Assembly: GCF_009730915.1 (NCBI RefSeq)
Contig: NC_052486.1
Coordinates: 23,465,589 to 23,529,588, forward strand
Direction: 5' to 3'
From: Dioscorea cayenensis subsp. rotundata
Taxonomy: Eukaryota; Streptophyta; Magnoliopsida; Dioscoreales; Dioscoreaceae
DNA length: 64,000 nt
Position numbers and translations under genes: made by a program. This document shows positions 24,877 to 36,504 of this stretch, in pieces. Position 1 is the first letter of the stretch. Each line of letters opens with the position of its first letter. Below the pieces are notes generated by a model. That model searched no databases and was not told the DNA's origin. It saw only the letters and a program-made list of their open reading frames with translations.

Positions 24877-24912
24877 CACGTGCCATTGTCCGGCTTACAC
24901 GTGATGACGTCG
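24877..24912. promoter_or_regulatory. Paired G-boxes followed by a TGACGTCG motif
   Basis: CACGTG occurs at 24877-24882 and 24898-24903, 21 bp apart (two helical turns), followed at once by TGACGTCG (24905-24912). bZIP and bHLH factors bind such sites. The cluster lies between the gene ending at 24405 and the next gene ending at 26363, with no transcription start recognised nearby, so its target is unknown. Confidence 0.4.
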
Positions 24913-25379
24913 TTTTCCACTTGGCACTCATCGGTCACTTTTCAATGATGTGATTGCCTTCTGGCATCGGTTGTTGCGTATTTTTACCCTCATAACCTGC
25001 CTTAAATTACAATATTGACACTGAAATTTGGATTTATTATTTTCTTTTAAAATTCTTGTTTTGAAATAAAATTTGAAATTACAGCAGCTGTGGTGGTTGT
25101 TCCATTGACTTGTATACCACCTTATTTGACAACTAATGTTTTTTAAAATATATTTATTTGGTGTATAAATAGACAATTAAAAATATGTCATTTTAGGTAA
25201 TTTCAAGAGTGTTGGTGTGCATATATATATATATATATTTTGTGATGAAAGTGACAAATGCGGTCTCATATAATAATAAATCAATTACGGTAGTTTAACG
25301 GTTCATTAAAAATTTATAGGATTGACTAATATACTGGCCATATATATATATATATAATTTAGATAATTTTTTAGATTTA

Positions 25380-25590
25380 AAATTTAGAGACTTTTTAAAT
25401 TTAAATTATTGGATCATCATCCGACAGTTAGTTGTTTATATAAAATACTATACATATTTTTCATTGCTCTTGATTACTGTACAATATTATAGATGCGATT
25501 TCTGCGTTCATAATGATAATAGCCGTCAGATTACTATCCGATGACTACTGTAATATTTCTAATTTTTAAATATAAAGACGTCCCGAGAGA
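25380..25590. repeat. Dispersed repeat, partner copy near 47830-47990
   Basis: The segment ending CCGATGACTACTGTAATATT followed by TTTAAATATAAAGACGTCCC resembles the segment near 47920-47980 (CCAATAATTACTGTAG, then AAATATAAAGATGTTTTAGA). Both sit in AT-rich DNA upstream of a short GA-rich end. It is probably an old MITE or similar element. Limits are vague. Confidence 0.4.
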
Positions 25591-26283
25591 ATGGGTCCAA
25601 TATATATATACCTGCCATGTGATTTATTAAAAAAAATAAAATTATAAAGGTTTTGCATTATGGAATTTTGTGGAGCAGCATTATGATGGCAATAATAATG
25701 CAATCAATTTATGGATGGTTGTCAATGCCGATGGCAACGTGGAGTTGACTTTTAGTGTAATTGGCAGTAAGTCGGATGGTGTGTGTTGACTTTGGTTTTG
25801 TGGGTTGGTTTTCGCTGATTTGTCAAAAGTTGTTGGATTTTTTGTTGAATTTTTTACTATTACCTTTCAGAATTCATTGGTGTATTCCCTTCAATTTCAA
25901 TGCAATTCTTTATTCTTTTTGAAATTGATTAACTGATTAGTTATCAACAATCAAATCCTTTAATTAAAACAAGGAATAACTGTGGACCATTTTTGTGGTT
26001 TGAAATCTGTCATCAAAATAGCCAATAGATATACGTGTGTTTATTAAATGCATAACGAAAAGTCACAAATATAATTATTTATTTAATATAACCTAAATAG
26101 TTATATTTTTAATGATAGTTGCTATGACCCGGAATAATAATAAAGCCAGATTTTAAATAATATTAATAATATAACCACGCAAATAATATTATGAGTTCTT
26201 TTTTCCTAATCAAATAAGACAACAATAACAAATAATTAAGCGCTCTTAGATGGAAGAACCCCTCTGGCTTATCAAATATTCAC

Positions 26284-26322
<39 letters not shown>

Positions 26323-26362
26323 GGATTATAAGGGAGGGCACTTCACACTTGATAGGTCAGTC

Positions 26363-26887
26363 TCATGGCCGGTAACCAGCGTAGCCACCGCCACCTCCGC
26401 CACCACTTCCACCACCTCCGCCGCCTCCATGTCCTCCTCCGGCACCAGAACCTCCACCATGTCCTTCACCTTCACCATATCCACTTCCACCACCACTTCC
26501 TCCTCCACCTCCGCCACCACCTCCTCCACCACTGCCACCACCTTGTCCTCCACCTTCTCCAAATCCACTTCCACTTCCACTTCCACCTCCATGACCTCCA
26601 CCACCTCCACCACCTCCTCCACCTCCTCCTCCACCACTTCCACCACCACTTAAACCACCACCTCCTCCATACCCTTCTCCACTTCCACTTCCACTTCCAT
26701 AACCAGCACCTTCACTCACTCCTACAACAACTCTACCTATTCCCTCATTTCCAGTTCCATAAACTCCTCCATCCAGATTAAACAGCCCTCTAGAGGCTGC
26801 AGAACATATGGTAATACTAATACCAACACAAAATGCAAACAATAGTACTACAAGTGTAACATTGTTACTACTCCTCCAAGTAGCCAT
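26363..26887 (-). CDS. Secreted glycine-rich protein (class of cell-wall GRPs)
   Basis: This is a single-exon gene of 174 codons, assuming the start MATWRSSNN at 26887. An upstream in-frame ATG at 26935 lies only about 14 bp past the TATA box and is unlikely to be in the mRNA. Residues about 8-32 form a hydrophobic signal peptide (VTLVVLLFAFCVGIS) ending near CSAASRG. The mature protein is almost all Gly with Ser, Tyr and Glu, in GGGSGGG and GSGYGEG patterns, and ends GGYAGYRP. Such proteins are exported and thought to strengthen or hydrate the cell wall. It is divergently arranged with a larger relative at 28658, so the two probably arose by duplication or share control. Long open frames on the other strand are a by-product of GGN-rich coding. 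Confidence 0.85.
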   Translation of the reverse strand: MATWRSSNNVTLVVLLFAFCVGISITICSAASRGLFNLDGGVYGTGNEGIGRVVVGVSEGAGYGSGSGSGEGYGGGGGLSGGGSGGGGGGGGGGGGGGHGGGSGSGSGFGEGGGQGGGSGGGGGGGGGGGSGGGSGYGEGEGHGGGSGAGGGHGGGGGGGSGGGGGGGYAGYRP

Positions 26888-26948
26888 GGAGGAAATGCTA
26901 ACTAGGAAGAGTGTTCTTAATGAGAAGAAGAACATGAAGACTGATAGC

Positions 26949-26956
26949 TATTTATA
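26949..26956 (-). promoter_or_regulatory. TATA box of the reverse-strand GRP gene
   Basis: Reverse-strand TATAAATA within CCCTATAAATAGC lies about 62 bp upstream of the chosen ATG at 26887. A start of transcription about 30 bp downstream would leave a leader of roughly 30 nt and exclude the ATG at 26935. Confidence 0.65.
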
Positions 26957-28600
26957 GGGTTTGGAATGTGCTTTACTAATTTTCAATAGTTTATCAGTGC
27001 GCTAGCTTTAACTTTTAGGGTTAGGTTTTGACGCATGGGAAGACATGCACATGGGGAAGCTGGATGATCACTAGCAGAAGGTTTGTGCTCCATTGCATGC
27101 ATGGGGACCCATTCTTTTTGTTGCGCTTTCTCTGGCCTGCACATTCCTTTGCCTTGGTACGCATGCATTAATTATTTTTCTATTGATCTTCTAAAGTTTG
27201 ATCATCCACATCCTTCATTCTCTTTCACACCAGTGACTTGGAATGATATATATCCTTTTCTTTTTAGCTATCTCTTTCTTCTTCCTTGAAATATAGCTTC
27301 TGATTAATTATTATATATATGTTTAATAAACACTACTTGTTTCGTGGATACACACAATGAAATTAAGTTGATACATGTATGTAATAATTATTAAAAGAGA
27401 AGTGCATGGTGCTTTTTTAAAGCAGAGAATTTTGACAAGACATTGTTATTGGCGTCCAACTAAGAATGGAGATATATCTATAGTTGACGCTCTGTAGGTG
27501 AATCATAAATGAGTAAATATGCTTATACTGTCCATCTTTGCGCTAAACTATTTTATATATAGTTGATATATACAGCATAAGGTTGTTGGAGGATATTAAT
27601 ATCATTAATTAACTGTACGTCTTGATCACATCTAGTTTAAGTATCTTCATATATGATCGAATTAATTGATAGATATAGATGAAGGTTGTCTTTGTATATA
27701 CATATGAAAGAGGAAACATTCTTGTTTTTCTTTTTCTTTGATATTTGAGTGCCCCTGTTTACTATACAATATCTTTCATTGAAATATTTATTTAATTTTG
27801 AGGCAAAAGCTTTCTCTTTTACCCCATCAATATGTTCCCCACCTATTGTCCTTTCATATCTAGAACTAGAAGGAATGTTTTTAGAGGTGGGTCGGTGTTA
27901 TGTTTACATTCTCTTGTGCTCAGTGTGGGTCCTTTCTTGCATGTGCTTGTGTTGGCAATGCATTTTCATCATCCTAGCTACCCTAATACAACTTCCTTCT
28001 CCTTCTTCATTGAGTTAAGCAAAAACTCTCTTGATCATTAAATATATAGTAAAACAATGTTAAGGTGATGATAATATATATACATGCAGTGAAATGACTA
28101 GAATTATAAAGTCCTGCTTTAGCATGTGATTCACTAGTAAATGTTAAACAAACAATGTTTATATATATATAGCAATGATCTGTATCTCTTCATTTCTCTA
28201 GCTAAATTCATCTGTGAATAGAGCAATTGTTAATTTGGTCCTTCATCCATGCATGATTAAGGCTAAGGATTAGGTATACCCACTTCTAATTCACAAGTTA
28301 TAATGGATGCAAGGGATCAGTGTGAACATAACTAGCACATATATCTCAAGCTCCACTGTCAATGAAGAGATCATGAAGAGTGATGTATAGAACATGGAAC
28401 TTCTGTTTGGTGATTCTAGCAACATGGTCATGAGAAAATGATGGGTAACATGCTATGAGGCTTGTGTTGCAGTACAGCAGAAACGCAGAAACAGAGAGGA
28501 TAAAAAAAGTGTTTGTATATGTGAGTGTGGTGTGGGCTCAAAAGTGAACCTTTAATTCCTCTGCCAACCACCCCCTCAACAGTCACTACCACCAACTCCC
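26957..28600. other. Divergent intergenic region between the two GRP genes
   Basis: This stretch is about 1.65 kb of AT-rich DNA with no recognised gene. It lies between two TATA boxes pointing outward, so it holds the promoters of both glycine-rich protein genes. Short open frames here (for example 27749-28018) lack codon structure and resemble nothing known. Confidence 0.6.
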
Positions 28601-28607
28601 AAAACCC

Positions 28608-28614
28608 TATAAAT
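28608..28614 (+). promoter_or_regulatory. TATA box of the forward GRP gene
   Basis: TATAAAT within CCCTATAAATCC lies 44 bp upstream of the ATG at 28658. It mirrors the CCCTATAAATAGC box of the divergent GRP gene. Confidence 0.65.
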
Positions 28615-28657
28615 CCTCCACTCTCACTTTCCATTCCATGCAACAAGAGCTTCTCTG

Positions 28658-29827
28658 ATGGGTACTCAAAACAGAGTTCTAAGTGCAGTACTGCTAGTGC
28701 TGTTGAGTGCAACCATATGCTTTGCATCTAGAGCTCTTTTAAGTACTCTAGATATACCACCATATGGCACTGGCCATGGTCTTGGTAATGCTGGATATGG
28801 AAGTGGAGGAGGTAGTGGAGGAGGATATGGAGCAGGAGGAGAACATGGAATTGGATATGGAGGTGGAGGAGGGAGTGGTGGAGGTGGTGGTTATGGCGTA
28901 GGAGGTGACCATGGTGTTGGATATGGAGGTGGAAGTGGAAGTGGAAGTGGTGGTGGATCTGGAGCTGCTGGAGGAGAGCATGGTGGTGGTTATGGTGGCG
29001 GTGGTGGTGCTGGTGGTGGTTCCGGTTATGGTGCTGGTGGTGAACATGGTGGTGGATATGGTGAAGGTGCTGGTACTGGTGGTGGTGCTGGTTATGGTGC
29101 TGGAGGAGAACATGGTGGAGGATATGGAGGTGGAGGTGGGACTGGTGGTGGTGCTGGGTATGGTGGCGCCGGCGGAGAACATGGAGGTGGATATGGCGGT
29201 GGAAGTGGATCAGGTGGTGGTGGTGGTGCTGGATATGGAGCTGGAGGTGAACATGGAGGTGGATATGGAAGTGGAGGTGGCTCCGGTGGTGGCGCTGGGT
29301 ATGGAGCTGGTGGGGAGCAAGGTGGTGGTGCTGGATATGGAGCTGGTGGAGCGCATGGAGGTGGATATGGGAGTGGAGGAGAGCATGGTGGTGGCTATGG
29401 CGGTGGTGGTGGATCAGGTGGTGGTGCTGGTTATGGAGCTGGTGGTGAACATGGTGGTGGTTACGGCGGCGGTGGTGGATCAGGTGGTGGTGCAGGTGGT
29501 GGTGCTGGTGGTGAACACGGCGGTGGCTACGGCGGTGGTAGTGGAGCTGGTGGTGGAGCTGGTTATGGAGCTGGTGGAGAACATGGTGGTGGTTACGGCG
29601 GCGGTGGTGGGTCAGGTGGTGGTGCTGGTTATGGAGCTGGTGGTGAACACGGCGGTGGCTACGGCGGTGGTAGTGGAGCTGGTGGTGGCGCTGGTTATGG
29701 AGCTGGTGGAGAACATGGTGGTGGTTATGGCGGTGGTGGTGGGAGTGGTGGCGGTGGCGGTGGCGGTTATGGAGCCGGAGGAGGAGTTGGTGGCGGCGCC
29801 GGTGGTGGTTATGGTGGTGGGCATTAA
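28658..29827 (+). CDS. Secreted glycine-rich repeat protein
   Basis: This is a single-exon gene of 389 codons. Residues about 6-24 are a signal peptide (VLSAVLLVLLSATICFA) with likely cleavage just before SRALLSTLD. The mature chain is about a dozen tandem copies of a module close to GYGAGGEHGGGYGGG followed by GGSGGGA, with the EHGGGY core kept in most copies. A plain Gly tail ends GGGYGGGH. Composition and signal peptide fit a structural cell-wall GRP. The regular Glu-His pair in each module is a local peculiarity and could bind metal or crosslink, but that is speculation. The CDS begins 1.77 kb from the divergent GRP start. Repeats at the DNA level favour unequal exchange, so copy number may vary between individuals. 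Confidence 0.88.
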   Translation: MGTQNRVLSAVLLVLLSATICFASRALLSTLDIPPYGTGHGLGNAGYGSGGGSGGGYGAGGEHGIGYGGGGGSGGGGGYGVGGDHGVGYGGGSGSGSGGGSGAAGGEHGGGYGGGGGAGGGSGYGAGGEHGGGYGEGAGTGGGAGYGAGGEHGGGYGGGGGTGGGAGYGGAGGEHGGGYGGGSGSGGGGGAGYGAGGEHGGGYGSGGGSGGGAGYGAGGEQGGGAGYGAGGAHGGGYGSGGEHGGGYGGGGGSGGGAGYGAGGEHGGGYGGGGGSGGGAGGGAGGEHGGGYGGGSGAGGGAGYGAGGEHGGGYGGGGGSGGGAGYGAGGEHGGGYGGGSGAGGGAGYGAGGEHGGGYGGGGGSGGGGGGGYGAGGGVGGGAGGGYGGGH

Positions 29828-30552
29828 TGGTTGTGAGAGTTTATTATTAAGCAAGAGTTTATTAAGTACTAATTATGGTTTGCAGATAATGAGCTAATGA
29901 GCTTGTTATGGAATAAGGTTTAATATTTGGTTATTGTGAGCATGATATGATTAAGATTAATATTATGATTATGATTATTGTATGAGTGAATCCGGTGAGT
30001 CTGGTGATTAATTGGGTATTTGTACTGGTTGCTAAATTTGCAATTCAATGGTAATAAAATAATTTATTATGTTTGGTTTTTAGTAAATTGTTGAAGTTTG
30101 GGTTTAATTAATAGTAATTAAAGATTAAGGATTTATGTGCACATCAAACTACTAACACATATTATTAATTTTTAATTACAATTTAAGACAAAAGAAATTT
30201 TGGTTTTTATGAGTTATATTAATTGGATAATTAATAAAAAGACAAATTGATTAATCAATATATTTTATGGTGTATATGGATAATAAATACTAATATTTTG
30301 AGGTCAAATATAAAAGAAAAAAAAACATATGAAACGAAATTGTTTAAGCAATAAAATTAATTAAAAAAAGAAAATAATATTTTTCTTTAATATTTATTTT
30401 TTAAAAAATTCAAAAGATATGTTCGTTATCAAACATATCTGTTTTATAAAAATCTAAAAATTTTTAATTTTTTTTTTTCAGTTAATTGATAATTATCTTT
30501 TTTTTAAAAAAAAAAAATGGAAAAATAAAAGGGCGAAAAAAAAATTGGGGCA
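29828..30552. other. GRP 3' flank and intergenic DNA
   Basis: AT-rich, with no gene recognised. The first 250 bases probably include the 3' UTR of the glycine-rich gene (AATAAAAT near 30053-30060). A-runs and T-runs lie around 30470-30545 just before the leader of the next gene. Confidence 0.5.
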
Positions 30553-30807
30553 ATGGCGCGCTTAAGTTTCCCTCCTATTTCGAAAGATCCCCAAAAGCTC
30601 GAAATTTCCCGAAAATTTCCCCGCCTTCGCCTCCGATTTCGACCAGAATTGGGCTTCAAATCCCTTGAAATCTCGCCATTCGCACCGCCAAATCTCTTGG
30701 AGCGAAGCCCTAACCCTAAATCCCTTCATCTCCTTATCACTTTCGTGTCGAAATCCTGTGAAAGCCCTAACAAATCCCCAGATCGGAACAATACGAAGAA
30801 ACTCTAG
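30553..30807 (+). other. Possible upstream ORF in the UBP leader
   Basis: An 84-codon frame starting MARLSFPPISK ends 10 bp before the main ATG at 30818. The leader also carries telo-box-like CCCTAACCCTAAAT near 30709. If transcription begins upstream of 30553, this frame would tend to lower translation of the protease. Nothing shows that it is conserved or used. Confidence 0.25.
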
Positions 30808-30817
30808 CTTCGCGCTC

Positions 30818-33800
30818 ATGGAGCCCGATCAAATCGTATGTATTTGTTATGTTTTTTGTTTTTAATGCTATTTTTTTTTGGATTTTTTCTTGTGAATTCG
30901 TTTCGATCCTTTGGTCGTTGGTTCGTCTGAATGAGGGGGAATTGGAAAAGTTTCTATTTTTCACTGGATTTTTGGAATTGTGAATTTGATCGTGTTGTGA
31001 GAAACTGATCTTTACGGGAAAGGCGTTGTTTTTCCTTTCTTTTGTTGTTATTGATTATAGTTATTTGCTCTTCGATTCAGGGAGCGGGCTTGAGCAATCT
31101 AGGAAATACTTGTTTTATTAACGCGGTTCTTCAATGCATCACTCACACTGTCCCGCTTGTGGAGAAACTTCGATCGGTTAATCACCCTCGCTGTTCTGGT
31201 ACTTAATTATTAGATTTGGTTTTGTTATTTAAATTCGTTAAATAAATTGTTCTTATTGTTCTTTGTTTTGATTGATTTTGTTGGATTTTTGCAGCTGAAG
31301 ACGAAGAATTTTGTGCTCTTTGTGCACTGAGAGATCATGTAGAGAGAAGTATAGCCATGTCTGGACATATCATTGTGCCAGAACAGTTTCCTAGCAATTT
31401 GAGCAGTATCCTTTGATTTGTTATGTTCCTTAAATTTTTTTTCTCCCTCTGATATTGTGCTCTGTGTGTGTGTGTTCTAAATTCTAATTCGTTTCCAATG
31501 TGAAAATTATTTTCAAATTCTTTTATATATGTGTTTTATACTATGTTGGCCAGTCCTACATTTGTATATTGGTCCATCTCCTTAGAGAGTAGCACTCTGT
31601 CATGGTTGGTTTGGTGAATGGAGGGTTTAGCTTATTTCAGAACAATAAATTATTAGCATGATGCATTAATGTATATTTCAGGGGATTAGTGTCTGAATGA
31701 AAAAAAAAAAATCCTTTCTGTATTTTAGTAGAAAACTTTAGTATTGGGGATACGGTTAAGCCTTTTAATCTATCTATCTTTTTCATCCAGAATTTATTTT
31801 CTAGTAACATAAAGCTTTGTGCTTTATCTTAAAATGTGCTGTAGTTCAACTTTGGCTTTGATAGTAGTGATTGGTATTATTATTTCCTAAAAGAAAGTAG
31901 CTTATCAAGTCCCACTCACTCAAGCCTTATTGTTAAAAGAAAAACAATGAGAATAATGTGACTTCAATTTTTCCACAACCTTATATCTTGATGCTCATTC
32001 ACTTTTTGTTGTGCCTAATTTACATTTTGTGTGTGAATATCAGTATTGTTCAACTTTTAAAATGGTTTATCTATGCACACTTGTATTTTGTGCTGTCTTT
32101 ATACCTGAATTGCTCCACTGGTTTTATACTATATGGCATTGTCTTTCTTTTCTTATTATGCTCGTTTTATATGTGATTGATGCTGTTTTGGTGAGTCATA
32201 TTCATGTTTTGAATTTGGTTAAACCTCATAAGTGTTCTTCTTATTTCAATTGTTGTGGCTGTAATAATGTTTTTTATTGTATCATTATGTCATTCAAAGA
32301 GGAAATCAAAATTTAAACGTAGTTTCTTGACCAAGCAACTGCCAGAAATATCATCTGATTTTGTGCTGGGTAGTCAAGGAGATTCCCATGAGTTCCTCCG
32401 CTGCTTGTTGGATTCTGTGGATAACTGCTGCCTTCAACCCAAATCAAAAGAAAAACCATCTTTGGAAGAAGACAGTCTTGTAAAGCAGGTTTTTGGAGGC
32501 CGTCTTAAGAGCCAGGTATCATTTTGAATATAAGCTCAATTGTATGAGCAAAGCCTGATTTCTTTTATGTTTTTTGTTCCTTAAGCAATACAGTAACTTT
32601 TGGTATTACTTTCAGCTGAAATGCTCTGAATGCAACCATCATTCAGACACATTTGAACCCTTGCTGGATCTAAGCTTGGAAATTAATAATGCTGATAGCG
32701 TCACCGAAGCTCTGGAGTCCTTTTTTAGGGTGGAGAAGATTGATGATGAAGAAACTAAATTCACCTGTGGGGGCTGTAATCACCAAGTCACAGTGGAGAA
32801 GCAGCTTACGTTGGACCAAGCACCTGAAGTAGTTTCACTGCACCTGAAGAGATTCGAAAACAATGGTCTTTGCATTGAAAAGATAACAAAGCCTGTGAAA
32901 TTTGAGTTGGAGCTGGATTTGAAACCTTTTGTCAGCTCTACAAATGCTGAAGTAAGTGCCATCTTATAAGTTGGCTGTTTTCTCTGTTCACCCAGGAACA
33001 AGTAATGATGTTTTCTATGCCAACTATTTACAGGGCCAGTTCACATATGATCTATATGCGGTTGTGGTGCATGTAGGTGATGGATGCATGGCACATTATT
33101 ATACTTTCATCCGTTCCTCTCCATCAGCATGGCATTGGATGAATGATTCCAAGGTCCATTGACTATGAGTAAACCATTTGCTTTCCAATGAATAAATATT
33201 ACTACTATATTGATTAAATCATCCCTACAAATTGCAGGTTATGGGAGTTTCGGAATCATTAGTACTTGATGAGCCAGCCTATCTACTATTCTATAAAAAG
33301 CAGGGGTCTTCGCCCTGGTTCTCAAGCTTCATGGAGGCCCAGAAGATGCTCAAATGTAATTCTCCTGATCATACCTCCCCAATGTCTGTGTTTGATTTTG
33401 CAGACAGAAATCCGGTCCCTGTGTGGGAGGGACAGTTCAGTGGCGGCAGTTTGAATGATCCTCTAGATAAAAATGAAGATAGTATTCTGTTCACATATAG
33501 CCGAAGATCATCAATTACTGTCAATTCCCAAACAACTGTGGACCCCAGTCAAACACTGATAGAAGGCAAACTTATAAGCAATGCTAACAGTGGAGATGAG
33601 TCTCCAACATGTCTATCAAGGACACGACCTCCTAGAAGACCAAGACAGGATGATAGTTCTGTAGAGATTATTTTCCAAGATGAACCTCTCGGTAAGGTCC
33701 TTACTTCCCTAGAATTGGTTATCCCATTGACATTAAAAAAAAGAAAGAATCACAAAATTCAATTAGTCATCATTGCAAGTATTGTCATGCTTTTAGTTTT

Positions 33801-34207
33801 ATGTTGTCTATACCAGTATACACTTAGTGTGGTAATATACCTTATATAGTAAATATAAATAAAAGGGCATATCTATATTATATAGTACATTGGACTCGGC
33901 ATTTCATTTGGATCTTTTGTTTATCATACATTCATTTTACTAATCACCAGATGAAGGTAATGCTTGCCAAATTCCACAAGCTCATATTGGAGACAAGGGC
34001 TTAAAAGAAGCATCAACGCCTGCTAACAGGGCTTTAAACAATATAGCTGTGGATGAGTCTTTTAGAAGATTGGTGAGGGGAATGCCTAGTGCTCGGAGAG
34101 CGGGGCTTCTCTCTTGCCTCCCCCAACACCAGCCTCAATCTGGAAGCTATCTCATGGAGGGTCCCCGACCTCTTGATCGAAAAAGGAGGAAGTGCTTCAC
34201 AGCATAA
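30818..34207 (+). CDS. Ubiquitin-specific protease (UBP/USP, peptidase family C19)
   Basis: Eight exons fit splice signals and phase: 30818-30835, 31081-31198, 31295-31405, 32346-32515, 32616-32951, 33034-33153, 33238-33691 and 33951-34207, giving 527 aa. The protein removes ubiquitin from substrates. The Cys box GLSNLGNTCFINAVLQC puts the nucleophile at Cys17. The QGDSHEFLRCLLD box follows, then paired zinc-binding CSEC (142-145) and CGGC (190-193). The LHLKRF motif and the His box AHYYTFIRSS (His272) complete the catalytic core. The C-terminal 200 residues are low-complexity and end in a basic RKRRKC segment. The protein starts almost directly at the catalytic domain, as in compact plant UBPs of the USP36-like type. 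The exon 4 acceptor at 32346 was chosen because it restores phase and gives NLS-K-ISSDFVLG, matching the USP36 pattern. A leader ORF lies upstream. Confidence 0.9.
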
Positions 34208-35904
34208 CATCAAGCACGCAATGCACGTAGGCTGAGCACTCAACTCACTCTAGCATGTATTATTTTTAAAAATTTTCTGTCTTTCCTTGTTATCAGAAGT
34301 TGATTATTAGGTTTCTGAATCTCTGACTATTGCTTCATTTGGTATAGTATGAATAACAAGAAGCCATGTGTCCATCTGCAATATGTATTTGTAGTCTGAT
34401 TAGCAGTAGTAGTGATTTTGATCCCCTTTTTCTTTTTTTGGGTGCTGTTTTACTGTCAATGCTGATGGTGAATTAAGATGAGGGTTAATTAGGATTGTTT
34501 CTGAATTTTTGAATTTGTTTTGCTGCCTATCTTGATTCTATTGTAGATTAAATCTCAACTGCTAATGTTCTTGAAATATCTGCTTAGTTTTGTGGATTGA
34601 ATTCAGTAATTGTACTTTTTGTTTTTGGTAACATCAGGGAAGGTCTGACATTTCCTTTTACATATTGACTAGGCCTTCAGTTTGTAATTAGTTCTCTTTT
34701 TTTTTTTTAAGAAAAAACTTTTTAATGGTTGTTCTGTCAATCTTAAAGTTGTCATTAGTTTTGGCACTTGTTTAGTGCTATCTTTTAGGTGACCAGTCAT
34801 TCTCCACTTTGTAAAATGATAAAGGACTTATCTTTGAGGATTGTTTACATATTAAGTAATATACTCTTGTCAATTGGTTTGTTTTCTAGTACATATGGCA
34901 CGGCATAGTAGGCTCCTCTGAACTTATTATTGGATGGAATTTTTGGATTTAACCAAAGATCATATCTATTTAAAAATTATTTTTGAATTGCAAGATTTGG
35001 GCTATACTCCCTATTCTGATTTTGAAGATACATTGTGTTTGATTGTACTTGATTAGTTGGTGGTTTTTAATTTATTTGTTAATGAAATGTTATTTCTCTA
35101 TTTGACTATATTAAATTCATCAAGTTAGTACTGAATTTTCTTCATGTTCTTGTTTAGGAGATATGTTTAAATTTTAACTCATACTAGATGAGGACTCAAG
35201 TGATTAATTTATCATATGTGAATGTTTTTAATGTGATTTATTTATTTTTATAAAAAATATATATATATATATATATAGAAATGCTCACTCTAGTTTATTT
35301 TTCCAAATCTTGTGAAATGTTTTGGATTCTAAGATTTTGCATATCTCTTTGATGGAAAACAAAATTTCAGATCATAAGATTCATTTGAACCACAGTGCCT
35401 CTAAAATACAAATATATATATATATATATACAAGTTAAAATAAAAAAATTGGAACTATCAATGGCCATTTCGGTGGTTATGAAAAATCCTAAAAAAGAGC
35501 GGGACTAATTTGGCACGTGCGTAATGTATCAATAGAACAAAGTGGACGTTGTCGTGTAGTGAAGACAGACAGGAGCAAGAGATTAGTTAAGTTGTGCCGT
35601 GAGAACAACTTAAACAAACAAATGGACAAAAGGACGTCCTCATCCCCAACCTATTCATTATTATTATTATTATTATTCATAATAAAAATAATAATAATTC
35701 ATAATTCAGACACACACTCTTGTTATTATGAATAATATATATAAATATATATATATAAACAGTAACTAGGCCCCCCTCCAAACAAACGAGTTGCACATTG
35801 CCAAGTGTCAACAAGTTGCACGTTAGATTTGGAGTTTACTGTTTCTTGTACTATTGGTTTATAACTTGGCCCAGTCAGTCACATGCCCTTTTAATTTGAC
35901 CGAA

Positions 35905-35948
35905 CACGTGTCCCTTCACGTGCTTCTCCTTTCCATGTGCACCACGTG
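35905..35948. promoter_or_regulatory. Cluster of three G-boxes / ABRE cores
   Basis: CACGTG occurs at 35905-35910 (as ACACGTGTCC, an ABRE form), 35917-35922 and 35943-35948 within 44 bp, just before a CT-repeat. It lies 3.3 kb upstream of the MYC2-like gene and 1.7 kb past the protease gene, so it may be a distal element or the promoter of an unrecognised transcript. Confidence 0.4.
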
Positions 35949-35949
35949 T

Positions 35950-35950
<1 letters not shown>

Positions 35951-35992
<42 letters not shown>
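35951..35992. repeat. (CT)n microsatellite
   Basis: Near-perfect CT dinucleotide array directly after the G-box cluster. CT-rich tracts are common near plant transcription starts. Confidence 0.9.
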
Positions 35993-35994
<2 letters not shown>

Positions 35995-36460
35995 AAATAG
36001 TTTTTAATTTTTTTATAAACAAATAGTATTATTGTTTATTCTTATCAACAACAATCCATATTTTTAGTAAAATTTACTATATATATATATATATGTATAT
36101 ATATGGTTTTGTGTAGAAATTAATAAGAATGAAAAAAATGTATATAAAGAATTAATTCAGCTAATTTATATAATCAAAGTAATAATTAATTATAAAAAAA
36201 TAAATTAATTGGAGAGATAATTTATTTTTCTTGATTTTAAAAGGACTGACCAATGTGAAATATACACCATAAAAGATGATGAACATTGATAACTTAATTA
36301 TTTTTTTAATTATTTTTTTAATAGACTAATCCATTCCTCAATAACCATGCTTGCAGTAATAAGGTTTAGTATTGTCTGGTTATTAGACAAAATTTATATC
36401 AACAAATTAAAATAAAAATAATTTATTTAGATAATATATTTGTTTATTTATATTTACTAC

Positions 36461-36473
36461 CTCCATTGTTTAT

Positions 36474-36504
<31 letters not shown>

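Larger units (their letters stand above)
24736..26325. other. Gene-free intergenic stretch
   Basis: No gene is recognised. It holds a G-box/TGACG cluster at 24877-24912, two (TA)n runs near 25218-25239 and 25340-25356, a dispersed repeat at about 25380-25590, and an (AAT)n array at 26285-26322. Confidence 0.6.

Noticed and set aside
26365-26781. His/Leu-rich forward frame across the reverse GRP gene
   Set aside because: Shadow of the glycine codons on the other strand. The signal peptide and TATA box support the reverse gene only.
28748-29897. Long open frames antisense or out of frame across the forward GRP gene
   Set aside because: They arise from GGN/GGT-rich coding. Translations are monotonous Val/Met/Glu or Ser/Thr strings with no signal or homology.
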